64,000 nt of DNA from Trametes villosa (Eukaryota; Basidiomycota; Agaricomycetes; Polyporales; Polyporaceae). The position numbers were made by a program, and so were the translations under genes. Below the pieces are notes generated by a model. It ran no database searches. It worked only from the letters and a program-made list of their open reading frames with translations, and was not told the DNA's origin. Shown in pieces: positions 1 through 11,655 of this stretch; positions within the stretch are counted from its first letter, which is position 1, and each line of letters starts with the position of its first letter. The DNA is taken from NCBI GenBank assembly GCA_002964805.2, contig PUDQ02000076.1:62001-126000 (forward strand). Direction: 5' to 3'.

Positions 1-717
1 TCATTTTGAGATAGAGGGTAGCATAGTGTCGCTGTATGATGTATGGTTCTGCAGGAAGGGAGATTGTTCTATGATGTGGTTACCACTGAAGACATACTGT
101 TCGATGGCGCACTTACATCCCGTCAATGGCGGGTACCCTGAAGGTCGTGGATGCTATAACACACCATAAGTGCACTGCGTACCATCTGCATTCTCCCTCA
201 ATTGCTGATTCAGCAAGCGTTGGCTTTTGCTCTAGCCAGACATAGCGGTAGTACGGCAGATTGGCGTTCCGTTATGGCTGCTGAATACATACCCGCAACA
301 TCATGGACACGCGGAACCGGAGATCCCTGTCAACGCCAGCCGTACGTGCCATATGCACGTAATTTCCGCGCTTATTCAGCTAACAACCTGCGCTGAGACG
401 AGAGAGTTCACCGACATCGCACTTCCTCGTGAGACCGCTAACCGAGTCATCGAGGAGTGCTATGGCGATTACACGGTAGCAAGTGGCCGCCGGCGACCAC
501 AACTGACGCCTTCGAACATTCGGATGCCCACGCCAACGTCGAGTCATCTACAAAGTCCCCACGATTTAGCGAGACACTACATGCGACTCTCAGGCACGCT
601 CGGGGGGATGTGCGATACACACAGCACCTGTGAATCTTGTACTACATTGATACATTTTGCTTCGGCTTCGCTCGCTTCTACCTATCCGCTACCTCACACG
701 CTCCGGGGAGGGAGAGG
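1..717. other. Intergenic, no gene recognised
   Basis: Short overlapping open frames occur on both strands, but none has a recognisable domain, splice-joined continuation or fungal start context. The right edge is the 3' side of the PRMT3-like gene, so this stretch probably contains its terminator and part of a gene outside the window. Confidence 0.5.
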
Positions 718-2931
718 CTACCGGACCTTGTACAGCTGCACGATAGTCTCGCTGGGTGCAGACGGCTCCTCCGGATCCTTGACTTGGTAGTGGATCTCGA
801 CGTCGAGCTCGCGCGAGTTGTCGTCGCTCTTTCGGCATTTGAACACGCCCTCCACGATGGTACCTATCCAGCCTCACGTCACGACCTTGTCTCCGCACAG
901 CAGTCATGACGCACGCACCTTCGTTAGCGACGATAGGATCCCGGAGGAAGAAGACGGTCTGCTTCCAGTGCGTCGGGACGGACGCGGGCCCGGTGCTGAA
1001 GCTCGTCACCTTCGGGCGGCCCTTGCCCTTGAGCGGCTCGCCGGTGCTCATGCGCCGCGGCTGGTGCGGCCGCCCGCCGACGGGCCAGACCTCGGCGAGG
1101 ATCGGGTCGCCGTCGCGCACGAGGTACACGTCGGTGTCCTCTGGGATGGGCTCGCCGGTGTTCGCGAAGAAGATGTCGAAGTAGAGGACGAAGGAGTGGA
1201 TCTTCGTCCGGCGCTCGGCCGTGGAGACGAGCGTGAACGGCGAGGAGAAATCGAGCTGCTTCTGAGAGATCTCGCCGAGGAAGAGGTCCTGCAGGGGCAA
1301 AGTTAGACGGATGTCATCATACAATGTGCTGAGCCGTACCTTGACTGCAACGGGTGCGTTCAGAACTGTTTCAGGGCCTACGACGTCGACGACCGCCTCG
1401 TCGTATACGTGCTTAGACATCGCCGATAGGTCAAACCCTGCTCAACGTTAGAGAAATCTTATGAAAGTAAGCGATAGGAAGCATACCGTAGATGTCGCTC
1501 CAGAACCCAATGCGCTCCTTGTGAAGCTCTCCGGCTTCGCAGAGGGCAAACATCATCTTGCTCTGACTGGGCGCCATGACGCCACCTGGCCGGAGGAAGC
1601 GATCTCGCGCGTTGAGCACAGAGTCTAGCATAGACTCGTATAGAAGCGCGTAACCCATCCATTCCGAGATGATGATGTCGACTTTGTCGAAACCTTCGGG
1701 CAGCTCGATGTCTTCGACCTTGCCTCGAATGACACTGATCTGGTCAGTCAAGCCAATTGCGATATGGTCTAAGAAAAAACCTACGTGATAACGTTGTCAA
1801 GTTCGTTGTCTTTCACGATCTGCGTGGCCTTCTCTGCGATGTCGCTCGCATCGATGGCGAACACGCGCTTAGCGCCCGCCTTCGCGGCGAAGAGCGACAG
1901 GATTCCGGTGCCGCACCCGACATCCATAACCACGGCGTCGCGGAAGACCTCCGGGTTCGAGAGGATGAATTTCGCGTAGGTCGCCGTGCGAACCTTATCC
2001 TGGATCATGACGGAGTGGATGTCTGTATGTAGCTATGAGTACGAACCTTGTCCTGAGTAGAAGACGGTGATGCGGACCATTTTCTGCGTAGCTCTGGAAA
2101 TAGTGCGAGTCGTCGTCACGCAAAGGAACAGCTGCGTGAGTGGACGCGGAGGCGGAGGTCGACGGTTCCTTGAGCTCGTCCGCGAGGCCAGCCAGGTTCA
2201 GGCGCTCGCTCACGAAGCCGCGGTAGTAGACGAGGTCTTGCTTGGCCTGCTGCAGCTTGCGCTGCAAGGCTGCGATGCGCCGGCTTGCCGTAGGAAGATC
2301 TCTCGGCGCTTCTGGCTTCTCAAGTTCGTCCTCATCTTCTGAGTCCGAGAAGTCGTCCGGCACAATCTCTGGAAGGCGCAATGTTAGAAGACGGATAATC
2401 CGGGAATCCCATCGGCACGAACGGAGTAATGGGTCATCTTCGAGAGCAGGCTTCAAGTACTCGTCCGAGCTGAAGAAAGCCTCGGATCCAGTCAAAGCAG
2501 CTGCCTCGGACGATGTGGGATGCTAAAAGTATGACGTCAGTGGATGTAAACCATGTGTTCAAGGCATTCTTTGCACCTCTTTTCTGATCCAATTTACGAG
2601 TCGGATGCGCTGGTATGGGTCAAGGGCTGCGGGTGCTGGGCGTTAGAGAGGACGAACAGCCGCGCAAAGTCACGGAACACTCACCCAACCGGGACGTGAT
2701 GTCCTTCAAATTGAATTTGTGCGTGGATTCATCGTACGCCAGTGCCTCCTGTATGGAGTCGAACGTCCGGTCTTCAAAGAGTGACTTGCATGGGCGGCGA
2801 TCCATAGAGTCCGAGACCCAGTCGTCCCACGTCTGGTCCTCATCGTCCTCTTCTGAGCTGGATTCGCCCTCGGAATCGTGCTCCTCCGTCGGCGGTGGCT
2901 GAATGTGTGTAGCAGGCAATCTAAGCGACAT
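718..2931 (-). CDS. PRMT3: PRMT3-type protein arginine N-methyltransferase
   Basis: Class I SAM-dependent enzyme that methylates arginine on protein substrates; PRMT3 in other eukaryotes acts in the cytosol on ribosomal protein uS5/RPS2. Seen: an acidic N-terminus with a WDDWVSDS-type segment and the zinc-finger-like CKSLFEDRTF region; a short second exon (2577-2626) encoding DPYQRIRLVNWIRKE; TGSEAFFSSDEYLKP; a coiled coil; then the methyltransferase core with motif I VMDVGCGTGILSLFAAKAGA, the double-E loop SEWMGYALLYESML and the THW loop THWKQTVF. The C-terminus ends QLYKVR. Exon 1 is 2685-2931, exon 2 2577-2626 and exon 3 starts at 2522; more introns follow (around 2395, 2050, 1765, 1440, 1300 and 880). 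Start at the ATG before SLRLPATH; an in-frame ATG 15 nt upstream is an alternative. Catalytic residues look complete. Head-to-head with RPAP1. Confidence 0.92.
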
Positions 2932-3324
2932 TGCTCTGTAATCCATAGCGTTAGCACCGCGGTTATAAACATAAAGAAAGACAAGACGTGCAGCTTCTCT
3001 CAACGATGTCGTTATATGAGTGCTCCTGTGCCCAGACGAACGAGAAGCAAGCAGTAGATCAAGGTGAATATCCGGCGAACGAGCAAGATCGAATAAAGAT
3101 CTACAGGGGCGGCGATCAGCGGAAATTGGTATTTTGTGACCCCGATGATACTCAATCGGAACTCCGCTGTTGAGAAAGGGTCGGAGTACGAAGCCCTTCG
3201 CGTACCGCAGACAATTTGTTGCACAGCATGCCATCTGCCTTTCTTGCCACCACCGTCATCTTGCTGGCTTGTTGCACCGTCCACTTTCTGCTCATAGCTG
3301 CCGGGAATGCGTTAGTCTTGCGAC
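2932..3324. promoter_or_regulatory. Bidirectional intergenic region between PRMT3 and RPAP1
   Basis: The 393 bp between the two divergent start codons must hold both promoters. No strong TATA box was seen. Open frames on both strands here have no recognisable content. Confidence 0.5.
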
Positions 3325-6300
3325 ATGGCTCAGTCTTCACTCATCGGCTCTATACTTGAACGGAAACCAGCCGCAAAACCATCTAGCCCAGCGCAAGCCA
3401 CCACCAAGACTGGTTTTCCAGCTGTCCAACACCGATCTCAGAGCGCGTTTGCACGAGCTCGGCGCGATGGCTCAAAACCGGCGGGAGAACGACTCCGTGA
3501 GGTGCCTGTAGTGCAGTCATCTTCTAGCGCTGCCGACCCGCCACAGCCGATGTCGACCTCACCTCCCACCAGAGGGGATGATTGGCGTGCTCAGATGGAA
3601 GCAGATAACCGCAGACAGGTTGAGACCATGACGGAGGAACAGCTTGAGGAGGAAAGAGCGGAGATTCTGGAGAAGTTTGGGCCTAATGTGGCGGATGTAC
3701 TGCGGAGAGCTCGTGAAGCACGAGAGGGTAAGCGGAGAGACAGTGGAAGCGAGGGCCGGGAGGAGGTCCGCGACGCGCCTTCTCCCACACCTTCCACTAG
3801 TCGACCGCGTATCGGTGAACGGACGAGGTCATTCAGTATGTACATAAGTTCGTGCATCCTGGGTTGGATATATGACAACTCCACCAGGCAGTATCGTAAG
3901 CCCGTCTCCCCCCACATCTGCCCATAGCTCTCGACCCCCAAGCCGCGCCGAGCGTAAGATCCGCTTCGCAGACATTACCGCAGACAACATCCATGTTTAC
4001 GAGTCGGCTCCTCCATCTCCGAGGAAGAAAGCGCTTGCGCTCCCCGCTCCGTCGGATGGCGACGGGCCCACTGTCTCCTTGGGTCAGTGGCGGGACAGGT
4101 TCGGTATGACCGCGCTATCACCTGCCGAGGACAAACAGGTTCGCGCTACGGAGGAGCAGAGCGAACCTCAAGTCCGTGATCTAGAGGAAGGCACACCCGA
4201 AGACATCAGACGCCGCTTCTTCCCTGCCGCCCCTGCTCACAACCCGTCGGTTCAATGGATGCTGGGCGAACCTGAGGAAGAAGAAGAGCCAGAACTCGAG
4301 GCTGAACCAACCGTTCGTTTTGATCTGACGGGCGCTCCCATACCACCACAGATCTCGTCGAAGCTCCCCACGCATCTCGGACTCCACCATCATGCCGAGG
4401 GTTCTCATGCCGGGTACACACTAGAAGACATCTTCCTCCTATCGCGGTCTACGGTCCCCGCGCAGCGCGCCTCCATGATTGGCCTTCTAGCCAAGATTGC
4501 CCACAAACTTGCGAGGACGCCCGCGGACAGCAAGAAAGGGGTCCCTGAGCTCGCAGGCCAGGAGCTCTCCCTTCGTAAGCGGATGCTGGCTACCGGGGTG
4601 GAGGCGATGACGGAGCGCGGCAGCGTCGGTGCTCGGGCCGTAGAGCTCCTCTGGGAGTGCACTGTCTTTTGGGACGACGGGGTGCAACAGTTCGACGATG
4701 TTGAGCTACGAGACCTGGATCTGGGCACCTCCGCATCATCTTCTGAAGGCGCTCTCTCCTCTCTACCCTTGGACTATATGCTGCCCCAAGCCGCCAACAT
4801 GTTCGCCACCGCCGACTTGCCGCCAGAGAGTATGCTGCAGCTTCTGGAGGTTCTCCATCGGGTAGCCCAACACTCGAACAGCAACGCCGTAGCCATCGCA
4901 TCCACACAGGGTCTCATCGCGAACACATTCCAGACTTTCCTCCTCACTCCAATACCCCCCATCTCCGGCTCACCCCTCCCGAAGCCGTTTGCTCTCACAT
5001 TCCTGAGGACCCTCGCGCTGTCGTCCCGCGAAAACGCTACTGCTCTCGTCGGTCCTGCGGACTCCCTCCTGCGCTTCCTCGTTACCATCCCCTCCTCATC
5101 CCCCTTCCCCCCTACCCTTGCCACCACCCTGCTGACGGAGACCCTCCGCTTCTACGCCGCGCTTGGCTCCTATGGGCTCTACGCGCATATAGCGACCACC
5201 GCGCAGGAACACTTCATGCAGATCAACCGCTACATCCTATCATCTGATTGCCAGTCCAAGGACCTCCGCCTCGCTTGGCTGCAGCTTCTGGAGACGTGGA
5301 TCGTGTGCGCGCAGGACCCCCATCGTACGACACCGACTCACGAGATCCTCTGGAGTCAAGTGGTGGGATGGGGTTGGGGGGAGGACATCCTTGCTCTCCG
5401 GAGTCAGCTCACGGATCAGAGCATAGAAATCTGGGGGCGTGTCTGGAGTGCGGTGGCGGCGTTCCTCGAGGGTGCGAGGCTCAACGGGTCGAAGGCTGGC
5501 GAAGACGAACGGTCGGCTGTCCTGACTGTCGTGAAGGACGCCTTTACCGACGGCGTCGAGAAACGAGTCATCATCACGGTCGTGAAGGGCGCGCGGGATG
5601 CGTTGGGTAAGCTTAGCTCCGGTCTACGGCAAGCCATCCTCCCTGCAGACCTCCATACCGTCCGCAAACTCGCACGTCATGCAACGGTTCTCGCAGCTGC
5701 CGTTCGTTTACTCTTGGCTTGTAGCCCCCGCCCGATCCCAACTCCCCTTCCCGAACCACCGTTTACCTTGCCCTTCACGGAGATATCGAATATCTGCGCC
5801 GCCGTCGCGAACCACCCGCTCTGGAACGGCCTGTACACGCCCGAGTCCGTCTCGTATGCGCACGCTCACTGTCGAGCGGTCTCTACCCTCCTCTCATCCT
5901 ATCTTCGCCTGTCGCGCAACATTCCGAGCAACCCTAGGGACCTCTGGATGGCGCAGTCGTTCGCGGTTCTCTGTCGACTCTTCCCTGGGGACGAAGACTT
6001 CGCTCAGCGTACCATTGCGCACATCACCAACAGGATCACCGCTGACTTCCTGCAGTCGCGAGGGCTGTCCGTCCCAGACGAGGTATGGAACAAGGGCGGG
6101 ATGGCCATCGTCGCACCCTTCTTGGCACATACGCTCCGCCCGAAGACAGGCGTCCACGTCGGTCCAATCCACCCGACCCGGCGTTCGATCTCCACCGCAA
6201 CCACTCAACGCCTCCCGCCACTTTCCTCTCTCCACCCCAGTGAGAAGCGCGAGCTGCCACTTCCCCTGACGAAGGACTGGCTGTTTTCCCCGTTGGATCA

Positions 6301-7261
6301 CCTGTTGCGGTCCGGGGAGTCGGAGGTCTTCAAGACCCTCCCCGACTCCTGGGATGCCTCCGAAGCGGACCTTGTGCGCGCGACGCTGTTGCTGGTCCGG
6401 GTCAGCCAGGAGGTCCTCCAGTTCCACAACCTCGGCGTCTTCGTCATGAGCCGCGAGGAGGTGGCGTTCGGATGCATGAAAGTCTTCATGCTCGAGCACG
6501 GCCAGCAGCAGAGTGACTCGCAAGAAGAAGTCTTCCGCGACACCATCGTCGAACAGTTCATGACCGACCTCCTCGCGCCGTTCTCCGCGTCCGCGTCTGC
6601 CAACACGCTGCGCACCCCGCCGCCGTCGATCCACAGCGCGGACAGCATCGACGTCGTCGCGAAGCGCTTCCTCGGGGGCGCCGTGCCGTTCTACCAGTGG
6701 TACACGGACTTCGTCGGGCTGTACGACGCGATCTCGTTCGCGCACCCGCTCTTCGCGCGCCTGCTCCTGCCGCCGCTCTCGATGCGCTACCCGGTCGACT
6801 ACCGCAAGTACCTCTGGGCGGACTTCAGCCACGTCATGCGCACCATCCGCGTCCCGCCCGAGGCGGTCGTCACCGGGAGCATCGCCGAGTACCTCTGGCC
6901 GGTCGAGACGGACGTGGAGGTCGTCGGCGCGTACCTGCGCGCACTCATCAAGGGCCCGCTCGAGGGCTTCGTGCGGCTGGTCGCGGTGCACCATGTCGCG
7001 TGCCGGATCTGGCCGGACCTCGGGTCCGATGGGGAGGAGCGGGCGCGGAAGCTGCTGCAAGCGGCGGTGGACCAGGGCGGGCTCGACGCTGTGCGGGACA
7101 TCGTGCTGTACCGCCAGAATAGACAGGGTACGATCATGCTCCCGCCGGCGTGCTTCGAGCAGGAGGGGGATTGGAAGGCGGCGCGGCTCGAGTTTGCTGG
7201 GAAGTGTGGGGCGGGGTTGAGCGAGCGGCTGACGAATCTCCTCGTAGTAGACACGAAGTAA
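3325..7261 (+). CDS. RPAP1: RNA polymerase II-associated protein 1 (RPAP1)
   Basis: RPAP1-family proteins help assemble and import RNA polymerase II. Two exons: 3325-3835 and 3888-7261 (52-nt intron; the join restores the frame as F-S-S-I-V-S), giving 1,294 aa. The N-terminus is basic and Ser/Ala-rich. An RPAP1-N motif (EEERAEILEKFGPNVADVLR) lies near residues 110-130. The RPAP1-C signature follows: VRFDLTGAPIPP, then LGLHHHAEGSHAGYTLEDIF and LLSRSTVPAQRASMIGLLAK. The rest is a long helical-repeat-like region ending near LTNLLVVDTK. Start is the first ATG, in MAQSSLIGSIL. The frame is open throughout, so the gene looks intact. The strand-opposite frames of several hundred codons between 5.9 and 7.3 kb are shadows of its GC-rich coding sequence. 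Confidence 0.93.
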
Positions 7262-9703
7262 CTGGAACGATAGAAGTACTGTATGTTGTTTCCGATTGTA
7301 CTTGATTTACATGTAGCGCAACGAACCAAACAATGTCACTCTGCCCATGGACTCCTCTAAGGTGAACGACAGGTAGAGTGTCTGTGCGGCCTGTTCATGA
7401 CCAACTAGCTCCACCCATATGTTGCGATTGTGTTGAACAGGCCTAGGCTGACAAGCCTGAGCTACTAGGCCGCTGACGTGCTGACATCCGCGCGCTGCAG
7501 CCTCCGATCGATTGAAAGCTAGCTGGTCAGCCCGCAAAAGCGGTTCCCGATCGTTAGCCTCACGTAGTTCTGTTTCTATGATGATCGGGAGACGGAGGCT
7601 GCCAGCCTCTCTCGCGCCGGGCCGTCGAGAACATGGAAATGCGGTGCGCAGGCATCGCAGAAAGAACGTTCCGACTTGAAGTCGTTTATTGTACATTACT
7701 ATCACAACATAGTGGAGCCTACATAACATGCTTGCTGTACGAGGAAGAAGCTTCGGCGCACGTTGGTTTCCCCGCTGCCGCAAGCGGAGGCGGGTACTTA
7801 TCCCGAGGGCCGCGGAAAGGCCTGCGCCAGGAGCCGAGCACAACCTCAGTGCTCGACCCCGTACCTCGGGAGTCTTGAGGCACGCGGTTTTGAGACACAC
7901 AGAGCTGTCGGACGCCTGCAGCGGCTGACTAGAATGGTGGCACGCTGACCCGAACAAAAAGTCAGCCCAGGTAACATGTGCACGCAGCTGAACAGCCTCC
8001 GACTCACCTGCAGGCGTCCCAATACTCCCAGCGATGAGCGCAGTTGGCTTCCCCGCTTTGTGGTGGGTACTTGTCCCGGGGGCCACGAAGAGGCCTGCGC
8101 TCGTCCCCGGGGATCTTCAGCCGGTGACTTGAGACGCGTGGCTGCCCATGGCGGCGCCACGCGACGCCCATTTACTCGGCACGTTGCATCTTCGCCGGCG
8201 GCTTGAGACGCACTGTGCACCGCGCGGTGCACATGTGCGACGACCATTTTCCGGCCCGTTGATGCGGTGCAATCACAGAGGTGGTAGTGGTGGCAATAGG
8301 CATAGTACTAGCAATTTTAAGGGGGAGAGGTTAGCTTGATGGGCGCTGGCGAGCGCGCGTACCGGGCATGATGCTGTTTTCAACGTGGTTAGTCATAGTG
8401 AAGTGTGAGCTTAGAGAGTTGGAGTTCCCCCGGGATGCCGTGGTGGCGATGCCAGGAGGACAACGTCTGGGCTAGACAAGATGCGCATCATGAGCGACAA
8501 GCCCTAAGTGTGCCATCGCAGTCCGAGTTGCACTGACGTACCCAGGTTCTCAGCGGCCTAGCTTGTCGGCGTCCCCCACGGACCTCCCAAGGAGGCCCAC
8601 GCCGAGGCCTGGGACGCAGTCGTAAAGACCAGTCCCAAGGCCATGTCGGAGATTCGAACCAATGGTATGCTGGCGTGAACTAGCTGAGCAGAGGTCAGCT
8701 CAAGTCCGACGAACGCCGAGTGCAATAGACCGACCATTCACGCCACAAGATGCGCTGCCCCTACCGAAGAGGCGCGGGGGCATTGTCATAGGTCGTCGCT
8801 TGGGAAGCGACCTGGGATGATGGTTAGTAAGGCGGCGGGCGAGACGGGAGGTCAGAGTAATTACTCACGAGAGACGTGGGGGGCTGTATGAACATTGGCG
8901 CGAGGGTATAGAATGTCAGACGACATCTCGCTTAGAGTTGAGGGAGAGGACGTACTGTTCAACTCCGCACGAGGGCCGCGTACGCCGGTATAGCGGCGCA
9001 CCCTTTAGAGTGCCTCGGGGAGTATGAACTGACGGGAGTGCTGGAGAAAGGGAGGGCGACCTCGCGCAGCCTTTTATACACTGGGGACCCCCAGGATCGG
9101 CGCTCGCCAGAATGGGAGCAGCGCCCATCCGCGTGGGTGGGCACAAGGGCGCGTCTGTATTTGGCAGGCGGCGAAGGGGCGTGAGGAGGCGTGAGGAGGC
9201 GCAGCGATGTTCTTTTGTGCTGGCTTTGAATTGGGCGCATCGATGGAACAAGTCGGGGCCTCCAAACCGCCGCCGGAAGAGCGGGAAAGCAGAGACCGGA
9301 CGGCCTCTTCCCGCGATGGGGAGGACGATAATCGAAAATCCAAGTATCGCGGTCCTAGGGCGCTGCTGTCGGAGGCTTTACAGGATCCCGCGTATCCTCT
9401 TGCCAAGGTAATGCTGCATCGTGGGCCCAGGCTTGCTCTGCCAGTGCCACAGCTTGAAGTGGAAGACCACGCCGCCGCTGGAGGGCGTCACGTCTCAGCA
9501 GCCTGTTGCCAGTTGAATAAGTATGGTCGGCTATTTGGGACGCCATCCGCTTATGGCTCCCCCCTCCCTCGGTATACAGAGCTATAGCGGGATATCACAG
9601 GGCTTATGGATGGCGCAGAAAGAGAGACAGTCACGGTGATACTAGAACTAAGAAAGTGCCAGGCTGGTTTGAACGAGCGCCCCCGCCGAGCCCTTTAGCA
9701 TAT
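7262..9703. other. Gene-poor stretch with degenerate repeats
   Basis: 2.4 kb with many short frames on both strands but no domain, signal peptide or plausible exon chain. It holds the degenerate direct repeat at 7762-8101 and GC-rich low-complexity sequence. Probably old repeat debris. Confidence 0.5.
7762..8101. repeat. Degenerate direct repeat pair
   Basis: Two related blocks, about 7762-7828 and 8043-8101, share a GTTGGYTTCCCCGCT start, a GGGTACTTRTCCCGRGGGCC core and an AGGCCTGCGC end. They are about 280 bp apart, and the similarity continues weakly downstream (CTTGAG..ACGCG). Too diverged to assign to a known element. Confidence 0.45.
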
Positions 9704-9732
9704 TTACAGCTGGTTCGGAAAGTAATGAGACG
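9704..9732 (+). repeat. Left terminal inverted repeat of the MITE
   Basis: 29 bp exactly complementary to 10225-10253. Confidence 0.85.
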
Positions 9733-10224
9733 CGCCACTTTTTTTTCGGAGCCCGCAAAGCGCGAGGAATCTTCCGACCCAATCCTCCGAGGCATCTTCC
9801 AACCCATAAGCGCCCGTTAACTCGCCCTCTTCCGATGTCATATGAGCAGTATGGGTGGTATGATAGTATCTGGGACACCCTAAATGTGCTCATATGAGCT
9901 AGGGGAACCCCAATGGTCAATCCTGTGATTTATGTGATTTATTCTGAGCCTGGTTGCTGGAATAAGCCAGCAGGTCCGGGCTGTTGATTGCTTCCCGCTG
10001 CAGCATGTACTGTCCATTGTGTCAGACATCCTTGAGAATAATTCTGGACGCTCCTAGAGCTTTACACGGCCCGTGAAAAATGTAAAATCAGTATACCGCG
10101 AGATCTCACTCATGATATGGCATAAAGAGTGGCGAATAGACGGGCGCTTATGGGCTGGAAGATGCGTCGGAAGATTGGGTCGGAAGATGCAAACCCCTCG
10201 GAGCTTCAAAATAAAATTCTGTCA

Positions 10225-10253
10225 CGTCTCATTACTTTCCGAACCAGCTGTAA
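10225..10253 (-). repeat. Right terminal inverted repeat of the MITE
   Basis: 29 bp exactly complementary to 9704-9732. Confidence 0.85.
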
Positions 10254-11234
10254 CGTTATTTGTTGCTGTAGGTGGCGCTCGACTCGGAGTCGCCGCAAAC
10301 TCAGCTCTCTGGCAGCGCCCAACCATGATGTCTTTCTTGTTCCCGCCTCCAACATCGCGATTCTGAGGGCATTCTATCAATGACCAGGACTTTTGCTGAA
10401 ACATGATTCTGGGATCGCTCTTCAGATGGGTACTCTAGTTGCTTGTGCCAGCCTTAGCGAAGAAGATCCGCCGAGCTTGCCCAGCCGGAGTGACGTGTTC
10501 GAGTTGCCCTGCTAGATCCAAGCTTATGGTGCCACATTAGTGAGACGACCTATACACAGGGCTTTTTCCAAGGCAGTTCTACTTCAATCTTTAAATCGGC
10601 GATTCGTGTCGAGCTACGGGATGGCTCAGATCCGAATTACCATGACCTCGGCCTCAGACGAGTCGGACTACTCTGATAGTTGGACGGGGTCTGCTTTGAG
10701 CGTAGAAAAGGAGATTTGAACAGTGGCTGGGGCTCAGCTGGTGAGTCTTTTCTCTTTCAAATTTTGAGAGGTCCCTTAGTCCGAGGCTTTAAAGAGTAAA
10801 GCCTTTACCCTCGCACCTTTCAGCCCGCATGGTGGCGCCACCCGCGACGCCGTTTGGCTTGAAAGCGTCCCAACCTAGCATCAGGCTGGTTTGAAACCTC
10901 ACCTCATATCGGTTGATGCTGTCTCAAGATAAACCCCTCCCACTAATAGGTACGTACTCGTAAGGAGGGTAAAACACTTTCGCAGACTTTGGTACCACGG
11001 TCTTGCGTTCATCCCGAACGTATGTCTACTGGCGACGGCATCGTCCCATCTCCAATGTACAGAATGTGCGAAAGATCTCAAGGAACCTTTATCTCCTGCC
11101 ATAACGCTCCACTGAGGTCATGGTATAGATGCTGGCGGGCTGTACTCTTCATCTCCGTATGGTATATTGGCTAGCCTATGTGCCAAAGCCCAGTTCTCAA
11201 TAATCTCCTGTAGATGCCTCCCCTCATCAGAAGT
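10254..11234. other. Intergenic, no gene supported
   Basis: A 32-codon acidic frame at 10621-10719 (MAQIRITMTSASDESDYSD..) is the only frame with unusual content and has no clear continuation. The block near 10828 (CATGGTGGCGCCA..) resembles the repeat debris around 8147. Confidence 0.4.
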
Positions 11235-11242
11235 TATATAAA
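11235..11242 (+). promoter_or_regulatory. TATA box (TATATAAA)
   Basis: A consensus TATATAAA lies 66 bp before an ATG at 11308 that has a good fungal context (AATCAACATG). That ATG opens only 12 codons before a GTACGT donor-like site at 11344, or 21 codons unspliced. It is a convincing core promoter whose coding target is unclear. Confidence 0.6.
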
Positions 11243-11655
11243 GGCGGCTCATTTCACCTCAGTACACAGACATTTTCACCCGTCGCCTCGTAGCCTCCGC
11301 AATCAACATGCTCCGCGCCATCAGCAATAAGGAATCCGTGGAGGTACGTCTAACCGATTTTCTGATTCGGTAGCCTGAATACTGACGATTAGGTGGTAGT
11401 GTGACGAATGTGGGATGGTTATGTCCGGCCGTAGAATCTTTCGCCACAAGCTGACACATCACGTTGTCGACAAACCCAGTTGGTGCGTGGTCTACAGCTC
11501 CGGCACTCGTATTTTGATTTTGTTCGAGCCAATGCGCCTGTAGCATTATTAGATGCAATTACGAGGACTGCACGGCCGCCGGCCCCACTAAAACGCATGT
11601 CGAGGAGCATTTTATCAGTAATCAGTGAGTCGACAATCCACACAACTGTGCACAG

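Larger units (their letters stand above)
9704..10253. mobile_element. Non-autonomous foldback/MITE, mariner-like termini
   Basis: A 550-bp element with perfect 29-bp terminal inverted repeats (9704-9732 and 10225-10253), starting TTACAGCTGGTTCGGAAAGT and ending with its reverse complement. Inverted similarity continues inward: CCAACCCATAAGCGCCCGT near 9800 is mirrored by ACGGGCGCTTATGGGCTGG near 10140, and CTTCCGACCCAATC by GATTGGGTCGGAAG. A TA dinucleotide at each end fits the TA target preference of Tc1/mariner elements (family knowledge; assignment inferred). No transposase is encoded. Confidence 0.75.

Noticed and set aside
5894..7060. Long minus-strand frame opposite RPAP1
   Set aside because: An antisense shadow of GC-rich coding sequence; Arg/Asp/Val-rich without motifs.
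8645..8720. Possible tRNA (GATTCGAACC string, minus strand)
   Set aside because: The five base pairs flanking the TTCGAAT loop do not pair, and no acceptor or anticodon stem can be built around it.
10621..10719. 32-codon acidic frame as a small gene
   Set aside because: No recognisable promoter, partner exon or conservation clue; kept only as a note on that stretch.
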